From: Candidatus Aminicenantes bacterium UBA4085
GTDB lineage: Bacteria; Acidobacteriota; Aminicenantia; Aminicenantales; UBA4085
Length of the DNA stretch: 14,004 nucleotides
Reading direction: 5' to 3'
Assembly (NCBI GenBank): GCA_002383325.1
Contig: DFYJ01000068.1
Span: 19,925 to 33,928 of the forward strand
In this document: positions 1 through 8,668 of the stretch, piece after piece
How the letters are laid out: the number at the start of each line of letters is the position of its first letter
Numbering within the stretch: position 1 is the stretch's first letter
The notes under the pieces: model-generated
What the model saw: only the letters and a program-made list of their open reading frames with translations
Told to the model about the DNA's origin: nothing
Database searches by the model: none
Position numbers and translations under genes: made by a program

Positions 1-168
1 GGGCAGGGCAAACCCCATCCGGAGCAAGGCCAAACGGCCCCCCATGGAACGGCCCGTTCCGGGGGCGGGTCGGCCGCAGGATCCCGCGGGCAACCGCGGG
101 GCTAGTCAAATAACCGCCCCCGCTTCACGCGGGAACAGAATTCGGCTTACGTCCGGCTCCAGCCGCTC
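1..168 (+). ncRNA. rnpB: RNase P RNA, 3' part (5' end outside window)
   Basis: This is the catalytic RNA of ribonuclease P, which removes the 5' leader from pre-tRNAs. I recognised it by comparing the sequence with E. coli M1 RNA from memory. The block at 19-34 (CCGGAGCAAGGCCAAA) matches the segment after P4/P15 of bacterial type A RNAs. The hairpin at 46-60 matches E. coli GGTACGGCCCGTACT. GGGT at 67-70 contains the L15 GGU that pairs with the tRNA CCA end. The stem 83-89/94-100 with a GCAA loop is P18 with its GNRA tetraloop. GCTAGTCAAATAACCG at 101-116 corresponds to CCTAGATGAATGACTG. ACAGAATTCGGCTTAC at 135-150 is the hallmark conserved 3' block. The exact 3' end, where the P1 strand closes, cannot be fixed because the 5' partner strand is missing. 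About 168 is an estimate. The gene converges on the transporter gene to its right. Confidence 0.92.
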
Positions 169-175
169 TTTCCCC
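154..175 (+). terminator. Possible weak terminator at the rnpB 3' end
   Basis: A short stem CGGC (154-157) and GCCG (162-165) with a TCCA loop is followed by CTCTTTCCCCC. The stem is only four base pairs and the pyrimidine tract is not a pure T run. The same bases could instead be part of the P1 3' strand of RNase P RNA. The position between rnpB and the convergent transporter gene is where a terminator would be expected. Confidence 0.25.
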
Positions 176-189
176 CGCGCCGCCGCCGC

Positions 190-1416
190 TCAGGCGGATT
201 CCCTTGCCTTGCGGCTCCCCACCAGAAAAGCCAGGGCGACCGCCGCCAGGAGCGATAGAGCGGCTCCGAATAAGAACGGCGCGGCTGGCCCGATCTTCTG
301 CCACAACAGGCCGGCTACAAAGCTGGCCGGCAGGGCGCTGATCCCTACGGCCGCGTTATACAGGCCGTAGGCCGTCCCGCGCTTGCCCGATTCCTTCACA
401 ACATCGGCGACCAAGGCCCGGGCCACGCCTTCGGTCGCCCCATAATAAGCCCCGTAAACCGTGTACAGGGTCCAGACCTGCCAGCTCCGGTCGGCGAAGG
501 CGAAGCCCAGGTAGATCAGCCCGTAGACCAGCCAGCCGGCGATGATGACCTTGGGCCGGCCGATCCGATCCGAGAGAACGCCGGCCGGGTAGGAGACCAG
601 GGTCGTGACCAAGTTGAACATGGCCAGCATCAGGAGGATCTGGACGAGCGACAGGCCGAGCTGCTGGGATCGGAGAATGAGGAAGGCGTCGGACGAATTG
701 CCCAGTGTGAAAAGGACCATGATGCCCAGGAACGCCCGGAAGCGCCCGTCGTAGCCCTTGAGCGAGAGACTGGGGAAGGCCCTCGTGCCGGTTGGTCGGC
801 CCTTGTCGCGGATGAGCACGGCGACCAGGACGACGCCGACGATGGCCGGGATGGCCGAAAGCAGCACAAGTTGGCGGAACGCGCCCCGGGTCATGATCTT
901 GACCGCGGCGCCGCCGAGGGCTATCAGGCCGGCGGCCGTCAGAAGGCCCAGCACGGCGCCCAGCGGGTCCATGGTTCGGCTGTAGCCGAAAGCCCGGCCC
1001 TGATTCCTCTCGTCCGTTGAGTCGGCGATCAGGGCGTCCTTGGGGGAGGTCCGGATGCCTTTTCCGACCCGGTCCAGGAAGCGCAGGACCAGTACGAACG
1101 GCCAGGAGTTGGCAAAGAAAAAGAGCGGTTTGGACAGCGAAGACAGGGCGTAGCCGGCGAAGACCAGCGGTTTGCGGCGGCCGACTTTGTCCGAGAACCA
1201 GCCGGAAAACATTTTAAGGAGGGTGGCGGTGCTGTCGGCGATACCCTCGATCAGCCCGATCACGGCCGTCTTGACGCCCAAGACGTTGGACAGGAAGAGC
1301 GGCAGGATGCGGACCGTGATCTCGCTGCTGAAGTCGTTCAGCAGGCTGACGAAGCCGAAGACGAAGACATTGCGGCTCAAGCCGAAAATTTTCTTCTCGG
1401 CGGGGATGTCGGACAT
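190..1416 (-). CDS. MFS transporter (12-TM permease family)
   Basis: This is a 408-residue inner-membrane secondary transporter of the major facilitator superfamily, of usual length for a 12-helix member. The N-terminal half carries the loop 2-3 motif A as GWFSDKVGRRKPL at 72-84. A weaker copy, SYPAGVLSDRIGRPK, sits in the C-terminal half at about 275-289, as expected from the family's internal duplication. DRVGKGIRTSPKDALIADS (115-133) is typical of a prokaryotic MFS subgroup often annotated only as 'MFS transporter'. The substrate cannot be told. I chose the ATG at 1414-1416 because GGAGG lies 9 bases upstream of it. A longer reading from 1512 would add 32 residues of non-membrane, Arg/Ala-rich sequence with no ribosome binding site, and would run through the predicted promoter. 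The gene is divergent from the S9 peptidase gene and convergent with rnpB. Confidence 0.88.
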   Translation of the reverse strand: MSDIPAEKKIFGLSRNVFVFGFVSLLNDFSSEITVRILPLFLSNVLGVKTAVIGLIEGIADSTATLLKMFSGWFSDKVGRRKPLVFAGYALSSLSKPLFFFANSWPFVLVLRFLDRVGKGIRTSPKDALIADSTDERNQGRAFGYSRTMDPLGAVLGLLTAAGLIALGGAAVKIMTRGAFRQLVLLSAIPAIVGVVLVAVLIRDKGRPTGTRAFPSLSLKGYDGRFRAFLGIMVLFTLGNSSDAFLILRSQQLGLSLVQILLMLAMFNLVTTLVSYPAGVLSDRIGRPKVIIAGWLVYGLIYLGFAFADRSWQVWTLYTVYGAYYGATEGVARALVADVVKESGKRGTAYGLYNAAVGISALPASFVAGLLWQKIGPAAPFLFGAALSLLAAVALAFLVGSRKARESA

Positions 1417-1449
1417 CAGCCTGGGCCTCCGGATGCGAATCGGAGAGCC

Positions 1450-1478
1450 AGAATAGAACAAACTCCGCGCCGCCGCAA
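1450..1478 (-). promoter_or_regulatory. Predicted promoter of the MFS transporter gene
   Basis: On the minus strand TTGCGG (1473-1478) and TATTCT (1450-1455) are separated by 17 bases. The -10 box matches the sigma-70 consensus at four of six positions including the key A2 and T6. The -35 is weak. It lies 34 bases upstream of the chosen ATG, leaving room for the GGAGG site. Confidence 0.45.
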
Positions 1479-1501
1479 GCGGATCCGCCTCCGGCGCCGC
1501 C

Positions 1502-1531
1502 TTGACAGACATCCCGGCTCCGGCCTATCTT
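1502..1531 (+). promoter_or_regulatory. Predicted promoter of the S9 peptidase gene
   Basis: A perfect TTGACA (1502-1507) is followed after 18 bases by TATCTT (1526-1531), which keeps T1, A2, T3 and T6 of the -10 consensus. The start codon at 1577 follows at a normal leader distance with its own AAGGAG site. The box is divergent from the transporter promoter 24 bases to the left. Confidence 0.6.
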
Positions 1532-1576
1532 GCTTCCGGGCCGGACCGCCGAATCGATCCAAGGAGCCATCCCCCC

Positions 1577-3610
<2,034 letters not shown>

Positions 3611-3631
3611 GAGCCGCCTCACCGTTCGCGC

Positions 3632-3660
3632 TTGACTCTCCGAGGCGCCGGCGATATAGT
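3632..3660 (+). promoter_or_regulatory. Predicted promoter of the kinase/barrel unit
   Basis: TTGACT (3632-3637) and TATAGT (3655-3660) are separated by exactly 17 bases. Each box matches the sigma-70 consensus at five of six positions. This is the strongest promoter-like pair in the window. It lies in the 141-base gap after the S9 peptidase stop, so the kinase probably starts its own transcription unit beginning near 3667. Confidence 0.7.
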
Positions 3661-3674
3661 CCCGGGCAGGAAGG

Positions 3675-3755
3675 ATGCGGGCTATGCGAGCGGCCGGGAG
3701 AAGGGGAATTCTTGTCGATCGTTCCGCCCCGGTCGGCCATCGAGTCGGGCCATGA
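3675..3755 (+). CDS. Candidate 26-residue leader peptide overlapping the kinase start
   Basis: A short frame begins at ATG 3675, just after the purine-rich AGGAAGG (3668-3674), and runs 26 codons to a TGA at 3753-3755. Its stop overlaps the kinase ATG at 3752-3754 in an ATGA arrangement. It begins about 8 bases after the predicted transcription start. The kinase ATG itself lacks a recognisable ribosome binding site, so re-initiation after this leader is a plausible way to translate it. The peptide begins MRAMRAAGRRG and has no recognised domain. The spacing from AGGAAGG to the ATG is very short, and GC-rich DNA yields open frames by chance, so this remains tentative. Confidence 0.3.
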   Translation: MRAMRAAGRRGILVDRSAPVGHRVGP

Positions 3756-5599
3756 ACTGCCCCAAGTGCCATTCCGTCAACCCGTCCGGCACCCGCTTTT
3801 GCGGCCAATGCGGCCTGGACCTCCGTCCCTCTGATTTTCCGACAGCGACGCTCTCCACCTCGCTCCAAGAAGTCGCCCGCGGCAGCTTGATCGCCGGCCG
3901 CTACGAGATCATCGAGGAGATCGGGGCCGGCGGCATGGGTCAGGTCTTCAAGGCCTACGATCGCCGCCTGCACGAGGCGGTGGCCGTCAAGATCATCCGG
4001 CCCGAGATCGGGTCCGATCCCCAAGCCATGGAGCGCTTCGACAACGAGCTGCGGCTGGCCCGCCGCATCGCCCACAAGAACGTGGCCAGGATGTTCGACG
4101 TCGGCGAGGACGGAGGCATACCCTACATCACCATGGAGTACGTCTCGGGCGAGGACCTCCGCAGCCTCATCCAGCGCATCGGCTTGCTCCCGATCGCCAA
4201 GGTCTTGGCCGTGGGCCGTCAGATCGCGGAAGGCCTGGCCGAAGCTCACGGTCTGGGCATCATCCACCGCGACCTCAAGCCGCACAACATCATGATCGAC
4301 CGCGAGGGGAACGCCCGGATCATGGACTTCGGGATCGCCCGCTTCGTCAAGACCAAGCGGATGACCGAGGTGGGTGTTCTCCTGGGAACTCCCGAATACA
4401 TGCCTCCCGAACAGATCGAGGGGAGCGATTCCGACGCCAGGTCCGACATCTACTCCCTGGGGATCATCTTGTTCGAGATGACCACCGGCCGCCTGCCGTT
4501 CACGGGCGACACGCCCTTGGCCGTGGCCATGCGGCAGAAATCGGCCGCCCCGCCGTCGCTGCGGAGCCTGAATCCCCAGACGCCGCCGGCCCTCGACGCC
4601 GTGATCCTCAAGTGCCTGGAGAAGAAGCCCGACAGACGGTTTGCCTCAGCGTCCGTCTTGGCGGCCGAGCTGGCCTCGCTCGAAAAAGGCTTGTCGACGT
4701 CCGAGCGGGCGGTGATGCTCCCCGTTCAACGCCCTACCCGCGACGTCACGATCAAGTTCAACATCCGTCATGTCATCATCCCGATCGCGGCCGTGACGAT
4801 CCTGGCGGTGGCGGCGGTCGGGGTCTGGGTGATTTTGACCAAGCCCGGCGCGCCGACCGCGATCAGAGCCGAGCGGCCCCGCCCGGCAGCGGCGGTGCCG
4901 GAGATCTTGCCGACGGCGATAGGGCCTGCGGACGAGCCGGCCGGAAAGCCGGTGGAAAATACCTCCGTAAAGCCGGCGGATAAGACGGATAAGACGGAGA
5001 CCAAGCCGGATGAGAAGACGGCTCCGGAGAAGGCGCCGGCCGCCAAGCCCCAAGACCAGCCCGTTCCCCCGAAAGCGTCGCCCCAGCCTCCATCGGCCAT
5101 CTCCGCTTCGCCCGCGGCTTTTCTGGCTCGATCCCGTGCCGCTTGGGCCAAAGGAGACGCCGAGGCGGCCGCGACGGCGGCTCGGCAGGCTCTCGCCGTC
5201 GATTCCGCCAATGGGGAGGCCCGCGGGCTCCTCGAAGCGGCCGAGAGACGGATCGACGAGAAGGCCGTCATGGGATTGGTCTCCCTCTATGATCAGGCCC
5301 TTGACGGCAATCGGCTGACGGCCTTCTATGGAACCCATGCCGCCCCTGAGCTGGCTGCGGAGGTCCGCCTGGACGCCGAGGCCGTGGCCGGACTGTTCGC
5401 CCGCTTCGACTCGTCCGTTTCCGGGACGAGAGTATCCTGGTCGGGAAGGGACGCGGCCGAGGTCAGCTTCGAGCAGCGGCTGCTGGGATTCCCCAAAGAA
5501 GGCGGGGCCGAGCAGGCCCTCTTCCAAGGCACGATGCACTGGAGAGTCGAGAAGCGGTCAGGCCGCTGGGTCATCGCCTCGATCAAGGCCGGAGACTGA
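3752..5599 (+). CDS. Membrane-spanning zinc-ribbon Ser/Thr protein kinase with extracytoplasmic TPR-like/NTF2-like tail
   Basis: This is a 615-residue PknB-type (Hanks-type) kinase. An N-terminal zinc ribbon has Cys3, Cys6, Cys17 and Cys20 (CPKC and CGQC). The kinase domain spans about 50-312: glycine loop GAGGMGQVF (58-66), Lys80 in VAVK, a probable helix-C Glu99, HRDLKPHN (172-179) with catalytic Asp174, DFG (192-194), activation segment end GTPEYMPPE (212-220) and SDIYSLG. All catalytic residues are present. One transmembrane helix lies at about 339-362. A Pro/Lys/Thr-rich linker follows (365-450). Then come an Ala-rich TPR-like helical pair (about 455-505) and a C-terminal region (507-613) ending MHWRVEKRSGRWVIASIK, which looks NTF2-like. 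Those tail assignments are inference. The ATG at 3752 is chosen because the zinc ribbon begins there in related kinases, although no clear ribosome binding site precedes it. The kinase would phosphorylate cytoplasmic targets in response to envelope signals. Confidence 0.93.
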   Translation: MNCPKCHSVNPSGTRFCGQCGLDLRPSDFPTATLSTSLQEVARGSLIAGRYEIIEEIGAGGMGQVFKAYDRRLHEAVAVKIIRPEIGSDPQAMERFDNELRLARRIAHKNVARMFDVGEDGGIPYITMEYVSGEDLRSLIQRIGLLPIAKVLAVGRQIAEGLAEAHGLGIIHRDLKPHNIMIDREGNARIMDFGIARFVKTKRMTEVGVLLGTPEYMPPEQIEGSDSDARSDIYSLGIILFEMTTGRLPFTGDTPLAVAMRQKSAAPPSLRSLNPQTPPALDAVILKCLEKKPDRRFASASVLAAELASLEKGLSTSERAVMLPVQRPTRDVTIKFNIRHVIIPIAAVTILAVAAVGVWVILTKPGAPTAIRAERPRPAAAVPEILPTAIGPADEPAGKPVENTSVKPADKTDKTETKPDEKTAPEKAPAAKPQDQPVPPKASPQPPSAISASPAAFLARSRAAWAKGDAEAAATAARQALAVDSANGEARGLLEAAERRIDEKAVMGLVSLYDQALDGNRLTAFYGTHAAPELAAEVRLDAEAVAGLFARFDSSVSGTRVSWSGRDAAEVSFEQRLLGFPKEGGAEQALFQGTMHWRVEKRSGRWVIASIKAGD

Positions 5600-5637
5600 C
5601 CCGGCGGACCGGCGGGACTCAGGCAAGGAGAAACGAA

Positions 5638-6753
5638 ATGGCCAAAAAGATACTGTCCCTTGTGGCGGCGGCAGGGTGGATGCTGGCTTTGGCTGCCGGC
5701 CTTGCGTTCGGGCAGGAGGCCTTCAGAGTCAAGGTCCTCACGGTCGACGCGGTGATCCATGCCAAGCCTGAAGCTTCGAGCCCAGCGCTCGATCGTCCCG
5801 CCGTGGGCGCCCAACTGGAGGTGGTCCGGCGGACGGGGGAGTGGTTCGAAGTCCGATTCCGGTCGAGACTCGGCATGGTCCTGATCGGGTACATACACCG
5901 CAATATGGTCGAAGCGCCGCCCGAGGAGCAGGCGGCCGCCCCGGCGCCCGCCGTCAAACCGCCCTTGAAGCCCGCCCCCAAACCGGACGCGCCGCCGGCG
6001 GCGAAGCCCGTCTCCGAGCCTGACGCCAAGCCCTCCCGGCCCTGGCCTGGTGGAAGGAAGGTCCTCCAAATCGGAATCGGAGGCTTCGTCTCCCGGACCC
6101 AAGTCGGGGATTCCCGGACGGACAGCGTTCCCTATCGGGATGAGGCGCTCACGATAGGGGATTCCCTCGGCGATGCCGGACTGATGGGGTTGGACTTTCG
6201 CATCGGCTTCATGCCCCTGGCTCTTCTCGAAGTGGAGCTGGGTTTCCAATCCTCGTCCCAGACCCTGACCGGCACTTACGAGATCGGGGTGCCGAGCCTG
6301 TTCTTCTACAACGACGTCGCTTCCGACGATATCGATGAGGACATCCCCTTCAAGAGCTCGATCCTGACCTTGGGCGTCGTCCTGCATCCCCTGAATCGCG
6401 GACCGGTGCGGCCGTATCTGGGATTCGGCGCGGCGTTCTGCAGCGGGAGCCTGAAGGCCATTAAAAATTTCCGGGCCACGGAGACCTATTACTCGGACTA
6501 CAGCCATACTCTCACGATCGAACAGATCGATTTCGAGCCGGTCAGCCTCAAGACGACAGGCTTCGCGGCCAAGGTCGGGATCGACGCGGCCGTCGCTCCC
6601 GTCTTTTTCTTGTTCGCCGAGGCGCAATACGTCGGCGCCCGCAAGTCCTATGAGTTGCCCCTGGCCACGGACATCAACAACAACAAGGCGGTCAACCGAA
6701 CGGCCGAGCTGGGAGGAGTCCGGGGCGTTTTCGGCCTCCGCATCCGCATCTGA
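5638..6753 (+). CDS. Exported SH3-like domain protein with C-terminal outer-membrane beta-barrel-like region
   Basis: This is a 371-residue protein in an apparent operon with the kinase, 38 bases downstream of its stop, with AAGGAG 7 bases before the ATG. Residues 1-25 form a signal peptide ending GLAFGQ. Residues 28-92 resemble a bacterial SH3 (SH3b) domain: VKVLTVDAVIHAKP, a VGAQLEVVRRTGEWFEVRF core and GYIHRNMV. Such domains often bind peptidoglycan or peptides. A Pro/Ala/Lys-rich spacer (93-136) follows, long enough to cross part of the periplasm. The remainder (140-371) has alternating strands typical of small outer-membrane barrels (LQIGIGGF, GLDFRIGFMPLALLEVELGF, RPYLGFGAAF, FFLFAEAQYVG, VFGLRIRI). 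No enzyme motif is visible. I infer an envelope protein linking cell wall and outer membrane. The specific function is unknown. Confidence 0.8.
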   Translation: MAKKILSLVAAAGWMLALAAGLAFGQEAFRVKVLTVDAVIHAKPEASSPALDRPAVGAQLEVVRRTGEWFEVRFRSRLGMVLIGYIHRNMVEAPPEEQAAAPAPAVKPPLKPAPKPDAPPAAKPVSEPDAKPSRPWPGGRKVLQIGIGGFVSRTQVGDSRTDSVPYRDEALTIGDSLGDAGLMGLDFRIGFMPLALLEVELGFQSSSQTLTGTYEIGVPSLFFYNDVASDDIDEDIPFKSSILTLGVVLHPLNRGPVRPYLGFGAAFCSGSLKAIKNFRATETYYSDYSHTLTIEQIDFEPVSLKTTGFAAKVGIDAAVAPVFFLFAEAQYVGARKSYELPLATDINNNKAVNRTAELGGVRGVFGLRIRI

Positions 6754-6763
6754 CGGCTTTTAA

Positions 6764-6793
6764 TTGACGGCCCCTGTCGGGGCGGGTTATGCT
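6764..6793 (+). promoter_or_regulatory. Predicted promoter of the YigZ/IMPACT-family gene
   Basis: TTGACG (6764-6769) and TATGCT (6788-6793) are separated by 18 bases. The -10 keeps T1, A2, T3 and T6. Its end is only 8 bases from the start codon at 6802, so the transcript would have a leader of about 0-3 bases. No ribosome binding site is seen. Confidence 0.5.
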
Positions 6794-6800
6794 CCGCCCC
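6779..6800 (+). repeat. Inverted repeat flanking the -10 box of the YigZ-family gene
   Basis: A perfect 7-base inverted repeat, GGGGCGG (6779-6785) and CCGCCCC (6794-6800), brackets eight bases that hold the -10 box. It ends one base before the start codon. It could be an operator or a stem affecting start-site opening. It lacks a T tract, so it does not look like a terminator for the preceding barrel gene. An overlapping smaller pairing, CCCC (6771-6774) with GGGG (6779-6782), also exists. Confidence 0.4.
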
Positions 6801-6801
6801 G

Positions 6802-7410
6802 ATGAACATCATAGGTCGCGAGGGCCAGGCCGAGATCGAGGTCCGCAAGTCCCGCTTCCTCGCCCGCGCCTTTCGAGCCGCGACCGCCGAATCCGCCGCG
6901 GCCATCCTCAAGACGGTCCGCCTGGAAAATCGTGATGCCAGCCATCATGGCTGGGCCTGGCGGATCGGCCCGGCCGCCGAGCAGGCCCGTTACAGCGACG
7001 ACGGAGAGCCGTCCGGGACCGCCGGGCCGCCCATCCTCAACGTCCTGGCCCGGCGCGAGCTGACCCATGTGCTCCTTGTCGTCACCCGCTGGTTCGGCGG
7101 CACCAAGCTGGGAGCGGGCGGGCTGGCTCGGGCCTACGGGGAGGCGGCCAAGGCCGCGATCGAAGACGCCCGGATCCGCCCGCTTCGCTGGATGGTGACC
7201 CTTCAGGTCGAGCTGCCCCATGCTGGCCTGCCGCCTTTTGAGCACTACCTGGCCGGGCAGGAATTCGAGGTCGTGTCGCGGGAGTTCCGCGACGTGGCTG
7301 TCTTAACAGTCCGGCTTCCGGTCGATCAGGAGGCGGCCTTCCGTTCCGCCCACCTCAGCCTGGTCAGCGGCCGCCTGCCATGTCGCGACCTGGGCCGGGA
7401 ATACGCCTGA
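6802..7410 (+). CDS. yigZ: YigZ/IMPACT (UPF0029) family protein
   Basis: This 202-residue protein has the length and all landmarks of the bacterial YigZ family, homologous to eukaryotic IMPACT/Yih1. KSRF stands at 16-19, DDGEPSGTAG at 66-75 and RWFGGTKLGAGGLARAY at 96-112, followed by the smaller C-terminal ferredoxin-like domain. Eukaryotic IMPACT acts in translational control through GCN1. The bacterial role is not settled, with structural work suggesting nucleic-acid or nucleotide binding. The ATG at 6802 is used because MNIIGREG..E..VRKSRF aligns with the usual family N-terminus. It has no upstream ribosome binding site and lies just past the predicted -10 box, so it may be translated from a nearly leaderless mRNA. 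It is convergent with the galactokinase-family gene, with 11 bases between stops. Confidence 0.93.
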   Translation: MNIIGREGQAEIEVRKSRFLARAFRAATAESAAAILKTVRLENRDASHHGWAWRIGPAAEQARYSDDGEPSGTAGPPILNVLARRELTHVLLVVTRWFGGTKLGAGGLARAYGEAAKAAIEDARIRPLRWMVTLQVELPHAGLPPFEHYLAGQEFEVVSREFRDVAVLTVRLPVDQEAAFRSAHLSLVSGRLPCRDLGREYA

Positions 7411-7421
7411 GTTCCGGGCCT

Positions 7422-8594
7422 TCAGGGGCGCCGCACCAGCCGGGCTCCGGCCGAGGGAACGACCTCACGGGGCTCGATGGTATGGCCGTACTCCCTCTCA
7501 TAGACCTCGGCCAGGGCCTGCCCGGCCGCCCGGACCCGTCCCGACTCGACCAGGGCTACGATGCTGCCGCCGAAGCCGCCCCCGCTGAGGCGGGCGCCCA
7601 AGACTCCGGGAATCGTCCGGGCCGCCTCGATCAGCGTGTCGAGCTCGGGGCAGGAGTTCTCGAAGTAGATCATCGAGCTTTTATGGGACTCGAACATCAG
7701 CCGGCCGAATCCGGCCGCGTCGCCGGCCTCCAGCAACCTCGCGCCGCGCAGAACCCGTTCGTTCTCGCCGATCGGGTGGGCGGCCCGGCGCCAAATTGCG
7801 GGGTCCAGGACGCCGCGGTGAGCTTCCAAGTCGTTCCAGGTAACATCGCGCAGGGCCCGGATATGCGGCCCCAGCATCCTGGCGAAGTAGGCGGCCGCCT
7901 GCTCGCAGCGCTGACGCCGCTCGTTGTATTCGGAGTCGACCAGGGCATGCTTGACCGCGGTGTTGGCGATCAGGAAGGCCGTTTCGGGCGGAAGGGCCAC
8001 CGTTTGGACGTCGAGACTGCGGAAATCAGTGAAGACCAGCGCCTGGGGGCGGCCGAACAGGCTGGAGATCTGGTCCAGCAGGCCGCACTTGACCCCGGCG
8101 TATTCGTGCTCGGCCTTCTGGCCGATGCGGGCCAGGTCGAGCGGCTCGGGCTCGAGGCCGTGGAAGGCGGCCACGGCCAGGCCGCAGGCGATCTCCAAGG
8201 CGGCCGAGCTGGACAGTCCCGCCCCGATCGGGATGTCGCCGATCTGGGTGCCAAGGAAGCCCTTGGGTTCGAAGCCGTAGCGCTCCCGCAGGAAAGCCAT
8301 GACGCCGCGGCTGTAGTTGGACCAGCCCTCCCCGTCGGACCGGCCGGGATCGGCGGCCGGGCAGGCCGCTGTGCGCTCGAAGTCGGCCGAGTACAGGCTG
8401 CATTCGGGGGAGCCGGAGGCAGTCAGGCCATAGGCGATGCCCGTGTCGATCGCGGCCGAGAGGACGAAGCCCTCATTGTAGTCGGTGTGGTTGCCGAGGA
8501 TCTCCACCCGGCCGGGGGCGTAGGCCACGTGGCTCGGCTCGACCCCGTAATGGCGGCGGTGCTTCTCGGCCAGACGCTCGGTCAAGGCGTTCAT
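7422..8594 (-). CDS. galK: Galactokinase-family GHMP sugar kinase
   Basis: This 390-residue cytoplasmic kinase is close to the usual galactokinase length. It would transfer phosphate from ATP to the C1 hydroxyl of galactose or a related sugar. All three GHMP motifs are present: APGRVEILGNHTDYNEG (26-42), the phosphate-binding GLSSSAA (126-132) and SGGGFGG (337-343). The catalytic aspartate is Asp174 in CGLLDQ. In the first motif the classical GRxNLIGEHTDY is changed to Glu31 and Asn35, a reciprocal exchange at positions that in human GALK1 include sugar-contacting Glu43. The sugar specificity is therefore uncertain. No other Leloir-pathway gene lies nearby. The ATG at 8594 is chosen for AGGAGA 6 bases upstream. 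The frame extends to 8702 but would run through the predicted promoter. Confidence 0.9.
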   Translation of the reverse strand: MNALTERLAEKHRRHYGVEPSHVAYAPGRVEILGNHTDYNEGFVLSAAIDTGIAYGLTASGSPECSLYSADFERTAACPAADPGRSDGEGWSNYSRGVMAFLRERYGFEPKGFLGTQIGDIPIGAGLSSSAALEIACGLAVAAFHGLEPEPLDLARIGQKAEHEYAGVKCGLLDQISSLFGRPQALVFTDFRSLDVQTVALPPETAFLIANTAVKHALVDSEYNERRQRCEQAAAYFARMLGPHIRALRDVTWNDLEAHRGVLDPAIWRRAAHPIGENERVLRGARLLEAGDAAGFGRLMFESHKSSMIYFENSCPELDTLIEAARTIPGVLGARLSGGGFGGSIVALVESGRVRAAGQALAEVYEREYGHTIEPREVVPSAGARLVRRP

Positions 8595-8628
8595 GGGCTT
8601 TCTCCTGAGGCCGCGGCGGCGGAGGGGG

Positions 8629-8657
8629 AGGATAATGCCGCCCGGCGGGGATGTCAA
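8629..8657 (-). promoter_or_regulatory. Predicted promoter of the galactokinase-family gene
   Basis: On the minus strand a perfect TTGACA (8652-8657) is followed after 17 bases by TATCCT (8629-8634), which keeps T1, A2, T3 and T6 of the -10 consensus. The start codon is 34 bases further downstream with its own AGGAGA site. This supports the shorter start. Confidence 0.65.
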
Positions 8658-8668
8658 CGGAATTGACA
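8652..8668. repeat. Inverted repeat formed by back-to-back -35 boxes
   Basis: TGTCAA (8652-8657), five bases (CGGAA) and TTGACA (8663-8668) form a perfect hexamer inverted repeat. Each half is the -35 box of one of the two divergent genes. It may be only the result of two consensus promoters placed back to back, or a dyad where one regulator could control both genes. Confidence 0.5.

Noticed and set aside
46..100. Two hairpins (46-60 and 83-100) considered as terminators for the MFS transporter gene
   Set aside because: Neither has a T tract in either direction. Both fit helices of RNase P RNA, one with the L18 GNRA tetraloop.
5326..6627. A 433-codon minus-strand frame opposite the kinase end and barrel gene
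   Set aside because: It straddles the junction of two well-supported plus-strand genes. It has no ribosome binding site, and its composition is Arg/Gly/Asp-rich without motifs.
7380..8666. A 428-codon open frame on the plus strand opposite the galactokinase-family gene
   Set aside because: The minus strand carries all three GHMP kinase motifs, a ribosome binding site and a promoter. The plus-strand translation has no domain and is a codon-position shadow.
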